DNA of 10,304 nucleotides from assembly GCA_025210575.1 (NCBI GenBank), contig JAOARK010000562.1, forward strand, positions 1 through 10,304, written 5' to 3'. This stretch comes from Schleiferiaceae bacterium (lineage in GTDB: Bacteria > Bacteroidota > Bacteroidia > Flavobacteriales > Schleiferiaceae). The notes beneath the pieces are model-generated. The model had not been told where the DNA came from. It ran no database searches and saw only the letters and a list, made by a program, of their open reading frames with translations. Positions 1 to 7,823 of this stretch are shown one piece after another. The position numbers and the translations under genes were made by a program. How positions within the stretch are numbered: the first letter of the stretch is position 1; each line of letters opens with the position of its first letter.

Positions 1-1045
1 CATCAATACCAAACATTCCTAAATTAGAAATGGTAAATGTGTTTCCTTCCCAATCAGATGGTTGCAACTTTTTATCTTTTGCCATACCCGCCAATCTCCT
101 AACCTCGGTTGAGATTTGAGAGAGTGATTGGAAATCTGTATTTCGAACAACTGGTACCAATAGACCTTCGTCTACTGCCACGGCAATACCTACATTGATA
201 TAATTGTAATACCTTATTGTATCTCCATACCAACCTGCATTTACCGCTTTATGTTGTCTTAATGCCAAAGCAGCTGCTTTTACAACAAGATCATTGAATG
301 AAATTCTCACATCTCCGCCTGCATTCATTTGCTTGCGCGCTTTGATAGCGTTATCCATATCTATTTCCATTGTTAAATAGAAATGAGGCGCGGAGAATTT
401 AGAATCTGACAATCTACGAGCGATAGTTTTACGCATTTGCGAAACGGCTACTTCTTCGTAAGTATTATCGGCCATAGCTACAGAAGCAGTTGGTGCAGCA
501 GAAGGAACATAATTATCTATATCTCGCTTCACTACTCGACCACCTTCACCAGAACCATTTACCAATGCGATATCAATTCCTTTTTCTTGAGCCAATTTCT
601 TGGCTAACGGAGAAGCCACCACTCTTCCGTTTGCACTTGATGCAGTTGTTACCGCAGCAGCAACTGGAGCAGCGGCTGGTGCTGGCGTTGATTTTGACTC
701 ATCTTTTACAGGAGCTTGAGCTTCTTCAGCTTTAGGTTCTTCTTTTGTTACTGGAGCCTCAGCTGAAGGTGCAGCTGTTTTTAACGCCTCAATATCTTCA
801 CCTTTAGCACCTAAAATGCAAAGCACCGCATCCACAGGAGAGGTACCCCCTTCTTCTACACCAATGTAAAGCAACTCGCCCTCTTGACCAGGCATAGCTT
901 CAAATTCCATTGTAGCTTTATCCGTTTCAATCTCTGCTAACAAGTCTCCCTCATTAACCTGATCTCCTACGCTCTTGTGCCATTTTGCAACAACACCTTC
1001 TTCCATGGTATCGCTCAAACGAGGCATATTTACAACTATCGCCAT
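1..1045 (-). CDS. pdhC: Pyruvate dehydrogenase E2, dihydrolipoamide acetyltransferase (3' end missing)
   Basis: This is the E2 core of the pyruvate dehydrogenase complex. It moves acetyl groups from E1 through a lipoyl arm to CoA in the cytoplasm. The first 348 residues are visible. A lipoyl domain fills about residues 1-80, with the lipoylation site ETDKAT at Lys43. An Ala/Pro/Glu/Lys-rich linker covers about 90-135. A peripheral subunit-binding domain covers about 138-180 (VVASPLAKKLAQEKGID, then GSGEGGRVVKRDI). The 2-oxoacid dehydrogenase acyltransferase domain starts near 198 (VSQMRKTIARRLSDSK). The window ends at TISNLGMFGID, before the catalytic HxxxDG motif, so activity cannot be judged. 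Only one lipoyl domain is present. The chosen start is the only ATG that gives a complete lipoyl domain, and it lies 15 bp after the pdhA stop, so the two are probably co-transcribed. The family call is very secure. The symbol pdhC follows Bacteroidota usage; aceF is the enterobacterial name. Confidence 0.96.
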   Translation of the reverse strand, partial: MAIVVNMPRLSDTMEEGVVAKWHKSVGDQVNEGDLLAEIETDKATMEFEAMPGQEGELLYIGVEEGGTSPVDAVLCILGAKGEDIEALKTAAPSAEAPVTKEEPKAEEAQAPVKDESKSTPAPAAAPVAAAVTTASSANGRVVASPLAKKLAQEKGIDIALVNGSGEGGRVVKRDIDNYVPSAAPTASVAMADNTYEEVAVSQMRKTIARRLSDSKFSAPHFYLTMEIDMDNAIKARKQMNAGGDVRISFNDLVVKAAALALRQHKAVNAGWYGDTIRYYNYINVGIAVAVDEGLLVPVVRNTDFQSLSQISTEVRRLAGMAKDKKLQPSDWEGNTFTISNLGMFGID

Positions 1046-1060
1046 AATTGCTGAGTTTTT

Positions 1061-2056
1061 TTATTCCTTAATAAATGGATAATCTTCTTGACTGTATACT
1101 CCTTGCCAAAGTTCTTCTTGATCTGGGAAAGGAGAGTTGTTACCGAATTCAACACATTCGGCCACCAAATCTTTTACTTTCTGATTAATTTCTTCAATAG
1201 CCTTATCAGAAGCGTACTTCTTGCTCTTAATTACATCTAGAACCTGAGTAATTGGATCTATCTTCTGATACTCCGCCACCTCATCTTTAGTTCTATATTT
1301 TTGAGCGTCACTCATAGAGTGACCTTTAAATCTATACGTTCTAATTTCTAGTAGTGTAGGACCTTCACCATTACGTGCACGATCTATAGCTTCTTGCATA
1401 GCATCATAAACGTTTACGGGGTTCATTCCTTCCACAGGTTTACAAGGCATTTCATAACCTAAACCAAGTTTGTAAATATCTGTATGGTTAGCTGTTCTCT
1501 CCACAGAAGTTCCCATGGCATAACCATTATTCTCTACAACAAACACAACAGGAATATTCCACAACATTGCCAAGTTCATTGTTTCGTGAAATGCTCCTTG
1601 TCGAACAGCACCATCACCCATGTAACAAAGAGTAACATGCTTCTTGCCCTGATACTTATCCGCAAAAGCGATACCAGCACCTAAAGGAATTTGACCACCA
1701 ACAATACCATGACCACCGTAAAAGTTGTGTTCTTTACTAAAGATATGCATAGAACCACCTTTACCTCTAGATGTTCCATCTTTACGTCCCATCAATTCGG
1801 CCATTACTTTTCGTGGATCTACACCCATACCTATAGGCTGCACATGGTTACGGTATGCCGTAATCATTTTATCTCCTTTCTCCATTGCATGAAGCGCACC
1901 CGCCAAAACAGCTTCCTGCCCATTGTATAGGTGAAGGAAACCTCTAATCTTTTGCTGGATGTAAAGTGCCGCACACATGTCTTCAAACTTTCTCCAGAAG
2001 AGCATGTCTTCGTACCACTTTAAATAAGTGGCCTTTGTTATCTTCTTTCTAGGCAT
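1061..2056 (-). CDS. pdhA: Pyruvate dehydrogenase E1 component, alpha subunit
   Basis: This is the alpha chain of the heterotetrameric E1, which decarboxylates pyruvate with thiamine diphosphate and reductively acetylates the E2 lipoyl group. The 331 residues match the usual length of this family. The thiamine diphosphate motif runs from GDG (147-149) to NN (176-177), within MGDGAVRQGAFHE and VVENNGYAMGT. The conserved loop YRFKGHSMSD (241-250) followed by KYRTKDEV corresponds to the active-site loop that is phosphorylated in the mitochondrial enzyme. The N-terminal AYRNH and GRKDGTSRGKGGSMH stretches are also typical. Neither E1 beta (pdhB) nor E3 (lpd) is in the window, so they must be encoded elsewhere or beyond the left edge. 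The gene lies 15 bp upstream of pdhC and 57 bp downstream of cdd. That 57-bp gap carries a -7-like element, so pdhA-pdhC may have its own promoter. A branched-chain 2-oxoacid dehydrogenase role is less likely given the sequence and the pdhC neighbour. Confidence 0.96.
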   Translation of the reverse strand: MPRKKITKATYLKWYEDMLFWRKFEDMCAALYIQQKIRGFLHLYNGQEAVLAGALHAMEKGDKMITAYRNHVQPIGMGVDPRKVMAELMGRKDGTSRGKGGSMHIFSKEHNFYGGHGIVGGQIPLGAGIAFADKYQGKKHVTLCYMGDGAVRQGAFHETMNLAMLWNIPVVFVVENNGYAMGTSVERTANHTDIYKLGLGYEMPCKPVEGMNPVNVYDAMQEAIDRARNGEGPTLLEIRTYRFKGHSMSDAQKYRTKDEVAEYQKIDPITQVLDVIKSKKYASDKAIEEINQKVKDLVAECVEFGNNSPFPDQEELWQGVYSQEDYPFIKE

Positions 2057-2078
2057 AATTCTCTAAAAAATTGAGCCG

Positions 2079-2086
2079 CAAATTTA
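2079..2086 (-). promoter_or_regulatory. Candidate Bacteroidota -7 promoter element upstream of pdhA
   Basis: Read on the minus strand the bases are TAAATTTG, an exact match to the Bacteroidota -7 consensus TAnnTTTG. The element lies in the 57-bp gap between cdd and pdhA, and 22 bases separate it from the pdhA ATG. I see no TTG -33 box at the usual 19-21 base spacing, so this is only half of a promoter. The surrounding string TTAAATTTGC resembles the strings found before porV and porU. Confidence 0.4.
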
Positions 2087-2113
2087 AATGTTTTTGGGCT
2101 TTAAAAACGCTTC

Positions 2114-2596
2114 TTAAAGTGCATCGGGTGGAAAGTGCAGCGGCATTAGATCTTTAACCGCATTTACCTGAATTATAGGCCCTTGTTCTCCCAGGTAATA
2201 CACAATAATATCTTCATCTTGCTTTAATTCATACTCAAGCATCACCTGCCGGCAAGCTCCACAAGAAGAAAATGGCTGGTCAGTTAATTTTTTGGTATTT
2301 CTACAGGTAACTACCAATGCTTTAATAATTTCATTTGGATAGGTTGCACCTGCTGAAAAAAGTGCCACTCGTTCTGCACAAAGACCAGACGGGTAAGCAG
2401 CATTTTCTTGATTACTCCCTGTAACAATCTCTCCGTTTGCTAAAAGAACAGATGAACCCACATAAAAACCAGAATAGGGAGCGTATGCCTGCTCCCTATT
2501 TTCAACTGCTTTTGCAATTAATTCTTTATGCTCTTCAGAAACAGACTCGATGCTATCATGAACGATATATTCGAACGTCTCCTTTTTATGAATCAT
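2114..2596 (-). CDS. cdd: Cytidine deaminase (pyrimidine salvage)
   Basis: This zinc enzyme deaminates cytidine and deoxycytidine to uridine and deoxyuridine in the cytoplasm. The 160-residue product has the family signature. Nucleoside-binding residues lie in AYAPYSGFYVGSS (37-49) and NQENAAYP (62-69). The zinc and proton-shuttle motif CAE is at 73-75, and the second zinc motif CGAC is at 112-115. Three cysteine ligands indicate the small homotetrameric class. The protein has about 30 residues ahead of the usual N-terminal boundary of the compact 130-residue bacterial enzymes. The longer reading frame, to 2638, would overlap the porV coding end by 35 bases. I chose the ATG at 2596, which follows the porV stop by 7 bases after TAATAAGAAT, as expected for translation-coupled operon genes. 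One oddity is Ser-Ser before CGAC where a Pro is common. Confidence 0.93.
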   Translation of the reverse strand: MIHKKETFEYIVHDSIESVSEEHKELIAKAVENREQAYAPYSGFYVGSSVLLANGEIVTGSNQENAAYPSGLCAERVALFSAGATYPNEIIKALVVTCRNTKKLTDQPFSSCGACRQVMLEYELKQDEDIIVYYLGEQGPIIQVNAVKDLMPLHFPPDAL

Positions 2597-2603
2597 ATTC
2601 TTA

Positions 2604-3818
2604 TTATTCTTCTCCAGTAGCCAAAGCTCCAAAGTCAAAATACAAAGTAAAGCGAAGTGTATTTTCTAAAGGAGATCTAACAGATTGGTTGGCTGGAATT
2701 AAATATGAAAAGTCTAGACCAAATACATTGTACTTAAGTCCGATACCTAATGTAAAATATTTTCTATTTCCTTTACTTTCATGCTCGTGTTGGTAACCAC
2801 CGCGTACCGCAAAAATATCGCTGTACCAATATTCTATACCTACATTCCAAACAATTTCGTCAATCAATTCAGACATTCCGTTTGGCTTTGCATTTGGATC
2901 TAATGCCTGTACCATCCCCTGAATAGGGCTCACATTGTCGTCTTTACCCGCTTTGATTACTTTGTTGCCATCTGCATCTGTAGAATCTCTTCCGTTGTCT
3001 GTCTTGTAATACTCTGGTGGTGTAGGAACTAAAAGCTTGTTGATATCCAACATAAAACCTACGCGGTTGTATTCATCTATCTCCAAATCATAGCGACCTC
3101 CAATTCTCAGGTTCGTTGGAATAAAATTCTCTTGCCCTGACTCAGAGTAAGAAATCTTTGAACCCATATTGGTAATTGCGGTACCAAAAGACCAATATCC
3201 TTTTTGGCCATTCTTCAAATTTTGTCTTCTGCTTTTATAATAGAAACCTATATCCGCTCCAAATGCCTGACCAGGCTTTGTTTGCAAACCAGGAACACTT
3301 TGTCCTTGAGTAAGGTTAGAATAAATGTAACGCAATGCTATACCTGCACCCCATCTTTCTGAAAGCTTTAACGAGTATGCTCCATCAATAGCAAATTCAT
3401 TAGGATTAAATGTTCCCTGAGAATTACCATCGTTATCTGTAAAATTGATATCGCCTAAAGAGAAATACTTTAAAGACATACCAAAAGCACTCTTATCATT
3501 TATGGCCTTTTGGTAGGTTAGGTAAGCAAGGTTTATATCTGGTACTAATCTATTTAACCAAGGTGTATACGATAAAGACAAGTATGATTGGTCTTTACCC
3601 AAAAAGGCCATTTTACCAGCATTCCAATGTATATTGTTTGCATCTGATGAAGAAGCTGCACCAACATCTCCCATACCACCAGCACGTGCGTCTGGTGAAA
3701 TCATCAAAAATGGCACTGCAGTCGTTACAACATTATAATCTCCAAAAGCATTTTGCGCCATTGATTGATTCACAAAGAAAGCCACTAAACTTCCAATGAT
3801 AATACTTCTTAACTTCAT
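2604..3818 (-). CDS. porV: T9SS outer-membrane protein PorV (LptO), partner of PorU
   Basis: PorV is a FadL-like outer-membrane beta-barrel of the type IX secretion system. It collects cargo from the SprA/Sov translocon, carries it to the PorU attachment complex, and binds PorU. The product is 404 residues, normal for the family. It starts with a signal peptide (MKLRSIIIGSLVAFFVNQ, then SMAQ). The conserved N-terminal block follows, with TTAVPFLMISPDARAGGMGD and then NNIHWNAGKMAFL, which is the PorV/PorQ family hallmark. The rest is alternating amphipathic beta-strands ending in TLRFTLYFDFGALATGEE. The frame is open to 3845, but that ATG lies inside a -7-like element (3843-3850) and is unlikely to be used. 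An ATG at 3830 would add MTIR and cannot be excluded. The gene directly follows porU and precedes cdd by 7 bases. The identity is supported by both sequence and the porU neighbour; PorQ is the alternative family member but is not expected in this context. Confidence 0.92.
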   Translation of the reverse strand: MKLRSIIIGSLVAFFVNQSMAQNAFGDYNVVTTAVPFLMISPDARAGGMGDVGAASSSDANNIHWNAGKMAFLGKDQSYLSLSYTPWLNRLVPDINLAYLTYQKAINDKSAFGMSLKYFSLGDINFTDNDGNSQGTFNPNEFAIDGAYSLKLSERWGAGIALRYIYSNLTQGQSVPGLQTKPGQAFGADIGFYYKSRRQNLKNGQKGYWSFGTAITNMGSKISYSESGQENFIPTNLRIGGRYDLEIDEYNRVGFMLDINKLLVPTPPEYYKTDNGRDSTDADGNKVIKAGKDDNVSPIQGMVQALDPNAKPNGMSELIDEIVWNVGIEYWYSDIFAVRGGYQHEHESKGNRKYFTLGIGLKYNVFGLDFSYLIPANQSVRSPLENTLRFTLYFDFGALATGEE

Positions 3819-3842
3819 TCTAATCGTCATAATATAAGCGAG

Positions 3843-3850
3843 CAAATATA
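3843..3850 (-). promoter_or_regulatory. Candidate -7 promoter element upstream of porV
   Basis: Read on the minus strand the bases are TATATTTG, an exact match to TAnnTTTG. The element lies between the porU stop and the porV start, 24 bases before the ATG at 3818. No TTG -33 box is visible at standard spacing. It could give porV and cdd transcription in addition to read-through from porU. It also argues against the upstream in-frame ATG at 3845, which it overlaps. Confidence 0.4.
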
Positions 3851-3874
3851 ATTTTTAAGTTTAAAGGTTTTGTG

Positions 3875-6800
3875 TTATCTCAGAATCACCAACTTTTCAA
3901 TTTTTTCTGAATATGCATTGTCAAAACCAGAGCGAACTTTGAGTTTATACACATAGACTCCCTTGCCTATTCTATCCCCATATTCATCTCTTCCATCCCA
4001 TGATATTCCAGAAACACGATTTCCAGTTGATTGAATTCTTTGATTTATTGTCTTTACTATTTGTCCTGACACTGAGAAAATCTGAACTTGAACATCTAAA
4101 GGTTCGCTTGCGCGATTATGCTCAAACTGAAATTCTGTATAGGTTGTGAATGGATTTGGCCAATTCAAAACCCTACTTAATTGCAAATTATTAGACTCTG
4201 AAACGATAAATCTTATCTCCATTTCAGATGGATTGTTGTAAACGTCCCAAACCCTAAATAAGATCTTATGTTCACCAGGTTCTAATCCGCTTAATGGATA
4301 TTGAATCTTCCCGGATTGATAACTATTTAAATCCGCTTCGTAATAATCATTCAATACAAATGTATTGTTGGTGTTGTCATCTAATACAGCTATAATATCG
4401 TGTCCAATCCCATTTCCTACGGTATTGATTCCTGATGAATCAAACAGTTCTGCATAGATTACAGGGTTGGCATCTGTAATTCCACCACTCACAAAAGAGC
4501 GGTCATTGATAAACAATTCAATATCAGGACCAATCTTGTCTATTCCTGCAGACACATTCAACCCCCCAACTAAAACATCAGTATAGCTACCATGTGCATC
4601 TGAATCATCATTATTACTGTAGTAGTTTATCTTTCCTTTATCTACATTATAGGAGATATCTAAGGGAACAATAAATTCATATTCAAAATCCCCACCTGAG
4701 ACACTTGCCGTACCTCGATAAATGGTATTCTCATATTGCTGAAAATCTACTGGAGCACCCTTACCATCATTGACCAAAGTTTGTTTATCTACTTTTTTGT
4801 CAAAAATCTCTGGATAAACTAATCCATTAAAATTGGTGAGTTTGTTTCCTGCAAGATCTCTTACCTCACCTTTCATTTTCACTTTACCCAAGGCTTTAAT
4901 AGTATCGTTGTTCAACCCCATAGGTTGACCATTAAGATGAGTATTCACAACCTGATATTCGGGAATGGCCATTTTTAAGGCCGGATCTCCCAACAATGAG
5001 AATTTTAGTCTCACATCACCTGAAGTTTCATTCTTAGTATGGCGAATAATATCTCCCATTTTTTGATACTCCCCATCTACCTTTCCAAAAACAGTATCCA
5101 TAAAAATGTTGTTGATCGCCAAAGCGGCAGGAGCATTTACAACACGTGTAGTGGAGAAAAGAGAAATTCCACCACCTTTTCTGTTATTAAAAAGCTGTTC
5201 CCCCGCTGATACTCTTTTAGGATCATCCAGTCTAGAAAACTCACAAGTAATGGTAACAAACACTGGCATGTTATCCATGTTGTCCCATCCATTTATGTCT
5301 TCCAGTTGTAAGATTCGCTCAGTTGCCCAACCTACTTCACCTCCGTGCCCAACATAAACAGTCATTAAGTTTCCAGCATTCACTTTTCTAAATAACTCTT
5401 GTCTTGCTTCTGGATATCTCTGGCTTCCAGCTGATGATTGTTGAATGTAAGCATCAGAATAAATCTTTTGATAATTGAAGGCTGGATATTTCACCTCCAT
5501 TTGTCTGGATTTCGCTTCAGGGCTTGTTGTTAGAATTCTTTCCCACTCCAGGTCTACATCATCTGTTACAAACAGAATATTATTTCTCCATCCGTTCATG
5601 GTCTCTGCCGAACCTTGATAATGAATGATCTTATCAACTGCAGATCTTGCTTCATTCACATTTTTTACGGGAAGCCTTCCAATGCTTAAATCCAAAGATT
5701 CTATATACATGTTCTTTCCTTCTCCCGGATCTAGGTAACCGAAATAATCATCGGTTGCATAACTATCGTAAAAACTAAAAGAAGCAGTAGACTCGTAAAT
5801 TGGTACTAGATTATGATCTGGATCTATTCTTTTCTTGTAGTCATAACTCGCATCACCAAATAACAACAAATAGGTAGGCTTATCTTCTTGAGTTGGTGCA
5901 TTTGTATAAAGACATCGCATAAAATCTTTTATAGCCGTTACATCTTGAGCACCACTGCTAAACTCATTGAAAACAGTTTGATTGTCTACAACCACCACAT
6001 TATAGTTATCTCCATTTCTGTGAAAATTTGCTAAACGTTCCGCTTCACTAATAAACGAAGAATGGGCAACTATAACCAAATCTACTCCAGTAAGCGCATG
6101 AAGGTTTTGATTATTCACCTTTCCCACTTTAGTTGGTTCATTAAACCCTGAACCGGATAAAGCTATAAATTCTCTTAACGTATCCGCTGGAGCCTTGAAG
6201 TTGGCATTACCTCCTTGAACGGTCAGATTCACCGATCTGGGACTTACGTGGTTCGTAACATCCCACACCATTAAATTGCCATTGGCACCCGATAAGTTGT
6301 ACTGGGCAATGTGAGTTGCGCCAAGTGTTCTTGCATCTCGAAATTGCAATGCTCCTCCGATATACACCAAGTTTCTTCGTGCAACAATTTCAATGTAGTC
6401 TAACCAGGCTACAGCGGATGGGTTTATATTATTATTATAAGTAACCGTAAGTGCTAAATTGCTATTTGCCGAAAAGAAGTCACTCCTTTCGGCTCTTTCA
6501 GAAACATATGCTCCACCTGATCCAACTGAACCAAATGTTAATAATGTATTAGGCACACCATTGTTTTCAACTCGCATTGTAGTTCCGGCTCTAGCCGATC
6601 TTGCTACAGCAAGTGTTTTGATCTTAACCTTTTCTGTTGTATTAATATTTGGAATGGTGAATACGTAGTTGTGTGATAGATCAAAGTCATATGAATCACC
6701 AAACCATCTTCTTCCAGTTCCTATAAGATTCACTTTATCTTCTTCTACAAATCTGTGATCATCAAAGTCGTTCACTTGATGTGTTGCATTGGTTGGATTG

Positions 6801-7693
6801 TAATTAACCAGGCCTACTCGTTTACCAGTGCCTTGATCCGTAGTTATAAAATAATAGTTTAGGTCGGTGTAATGGTTATTTCTATGATTGTAAACGTCTC
6901 CATCGGCATCATAAACCCACCTTTTAGGAGAACGCCCATAAAACAATAAATAATCAGAACCGTTAAAAATCCCATCTTGATTCTGGTCGACTACGTATGT
7001 ACCATTCTCTTGTAAATCATCAAATCTAAAATCATCATTGCGTTCGGGTAACTCTCCCATACCGTTACCAAACACCGCTAAAGAGGCAATACTCACATTA
7101 CTACCCATCCCTGCTTCTTGCAAGAAAGATGGAGTAATTTTATAAATACCATCATTTCTTACCGCTACACGATACCAAGAACCATTTGCCAAAACACTAC
7201 TTTGCCCAAATGTTGAAGTCTTGTTTGAAGACTCGACAGCCGTATATGTGAATACAACTTCAGCTGAAACTAATTTTTCATAGGCACCCGTATTCGGATT
7301 CTTTCTGATCGTTTGAATTCCAAAGGCCAAATAATTTCGGCCATTCAACCCAGTTACACTATAGTCTAATTCAAACTCGTTTGAAACTGCTTGCTCATTT
7401 AACAAAGATTGCTCCCTTGAAGAAAGCCCAGCGGTTGATACATTTACCAAACTAACTTCAGAAACATTATAAGAACTGATGATTTGCTTACCAATGAAAT
7501 AGGGTATTTTATTTAGTGGACTGCGGTATTGGGCCTCATCAAAATGAGGGTTCGTAAACTTCTCTTCTCCTATATTATATGTATAGGGATCAGTCCAATT
7601 CAGATTAATTTCAATTTTTTGGGCGCTGGAAGCAAACGCAACCAACATAAACACGAAGAATACATTCTTCATACGAGCTAATTTTGAATCCAT
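3875..7693 (-). CDS. porU: T9SS sortase PorU (gingipain-like C25 family)
   Basis: PorU is the cell-surface sortase of the type IX secretion system. It removes the C-terminal signal domain of cargo and joins the cargo to a surface anchor, in complex with PorV. The product is 1272 residues, normal for the family. A signal peptide occupies about 8-25 (MKNVFFVFMLVAFASSAQ). Beta-rich N-terminal domains follow to about 535. The peptidase C25 domain spans about 537-910, with LLFGDASYDYK (610-620), catalytic His783 in VYVGHGGEVGW and catalytic Cys817 in FVTITCEFSRLDDP. The conserved PorU block INTVGNGIGHDI is at 1089-1100. The protein ends in its own T9SS-type C-terminal domain, about 1168-1272, with WPNPFTTYTEFQF, then SWDGRDEYGDRIGKGVYVYKL. 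The numbering uses the ATG at 7693. The ATG at 7672 (residue 8) gives a cleaner signal peptide and fits the -7 element better, so it may be the true start. A secreted gingipain protease is less likely because of length, the PorU-specific block and the porV neighbour. Confidence 0.94.
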   Translation of the reverse strand: MDSKLARMKNVFFVFMLVAFASSAQKIEINLNWTDPYTYNIGEEKFTNPHFDEAQYRSPLNKIPYFIGKQIISSYNVSEVSLVNVSTAGLSSREQSLLNEQAVSNEFELDYSVTGLNGRNYLAFGIQTIRKNPNTGAYEKLVSAEVVFTYTAVESSNKTSTFGQSSVLANGSWYRVAVRNDGIYKITPSFLQEAGMGSNVSIASLAVFGNGMGELPERNDDFRFDDLQENGTYVVDQNQDGIFNGSDYLLFYGRSPKRWVYDADGDVYNHRNNHYTDLNYYFITTDQGTGKRVGLVNYNPTNATHQVNDFDDHRFVEEDKVNLIGTGRRWFGDSYDFDLSHNYVFTIPNINTTEKVKIKTLAVARSARAGTTMRVENNGVPNTLLTFGSVGSGGAYVSERAERSDFFSANSNLALTVTYNNNINPSAVAWLDYIEIVARRNLVYIGGALQFRDARTLGATHIAQYNLSGANGNLMVWDVTNHVSPRSVNLTVQGGNANFKAPADTLREFIALSGSGFNEPTKVGKVNNQNLHALTGVDLVIVAHSSFISEAERLANFHRNGDNYNVVVVDNQTVFNEFSSGAQDVTAIKDFMRCLYTNAPTQEDKPTYLLLFGDASYDYKKRIDPDHNLVPIYESTASFSFYDSYATDDYFGYLDPGEGKNMYIESLDLSIGRLPVKNVNEARSAVDKIIHYQGSAETMNGWRNNILFVTDDVDLEWERILTTSPEAKSRQMEVKYPAFNYQKIYSDAYIQQSSAGSQRYPEARQELFRKVNAGNLMTVYVGHGGEVGWATERILQLEDINGWDNMDNMPVFVTITCEFSRLDDPKRVSAGEQLFNNRKGGGISLFSTTRVVNAPAALAINNIFMDTVFGKVDGEYQKMGDIIRHTKNETSGDVRLKFSLLGDPALKMAIPEYQVVNTHLNGQPMGLNNDTIKALGKVKMKGEVRDLAGNKLTNFNGLVYPEIFDKKVDKQTLVNDGKGAPVDFQQYENTIYRGTASVSGGDFEYEFIVPLDISYNVDKGKINYYSNNDDSDAHGSYTDVLVGGLNVSAGIDKIGPDIELFINDRSFVSGGITDANPVIYAELFDSSGINTVGNGIGHDIIAVLDDNTNNTFVLNDYYEADLNSYQSGKIQYPLSGLEPGEHKILFRVWDVYNNPSEMEIRFIVSESNNLQLSRVLNWPNPFTTYTEFQFEHNRASEPLDVQVQIFSVSGQIVKTINQRIQSTGNRVSGISWDGRDEYGDRIGKGVYVYKLKVRSGFDNAYSEKIEKLVILR

Positions 7694-7705
7694 TTAACGG
7701 AGGCG

Positions 7706-7713
7706 CAAGTTTA
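7706..7713 (-). promoter_or_regulatory. Candidate -7 promoter element upstream of porU
   Basis: Read on the minus strand the bases are TAAACTTG, one mismatch from TAnnTTTG. It is followed by C, so the wider string is TTAAACTTGC, like those before porV and pdhA. The element overlaps the proximal arm of an inverted repeat (7709-7720), so a factor binding that repeat could block it. It lies 12 bases before the ATG at 7693 and 33 before the ATG at 7672, and the second spacing is closer to the other two cases. No clear -33 TTG was found. Confidence 0.3.
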
Positions 7714-7752
7714 ATATTTTACGATTCATTTTTTTTCTAGAAAATATTAAAC
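7709..7752. repeat. 12-bp perfect inverted repeat in the porU/porP divergent region
   Basis: The left arm is GTTTAATATTTT at 7709-7720 and the right arm is AAAATATTAAAC at 7741-7752. They are exact reverse complements separated by 20 bases that include a run of T. Pairing stops at the next base on both sides. The repeat sits close to the porU start and overlaps the candidate porU -7 element. It could be an operator for a dimeric regulator, part of the porU leader that folds into a hairpin, or chance in AT-rich DNA. The arms lack G and C apart from one pair, so a hairpin would be weak. It has no GC stem, which argues against a rho-independent terminator. Confidence 0.5.
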
Positions 7753-7823
7753 CTGTTAAATAATCGTTTAATAACCATAACTTCATATTACTTAAAACAA
7801 ATTTTATCCTATTACAATTTTTG

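Noticed and set aside
490..735. Plus-strand open frame rich in Leu and Gln opposite the E2 linker
   Set aside because: The composition is the complement of the Ala/Pro/Glu-rich linker codons of pdhC, which produces long spurious frames.
2437..2796. 119-residue plus-strand open frame overlapping the ends of cdd and porV
   Set aside because: It lies antisense to two well-supported genes and its translation has no family-like pattern.
5106..5357. Plus-strand open frame inside porU
   Set aside because: It is antisense to the catalytic region of the C25 domain, so the pattern is explained by the constraint on porU.
3875..7693. Calling the C25 protease a secreted gingipain-like virulence protease
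   Set aside because: Length, the PorU-specific C-terminal block with INTVGNGIGHDI, and the adjacent porV point to the housekeeping sortase PorU.
7721..7752. T-run plus inverted repeat as a rho-independent terminator
   Set aside because: The stem is almost entirely A and T, the T-run is in the loop and not after the stem, and no gene ends here because both neighbours start from this region.
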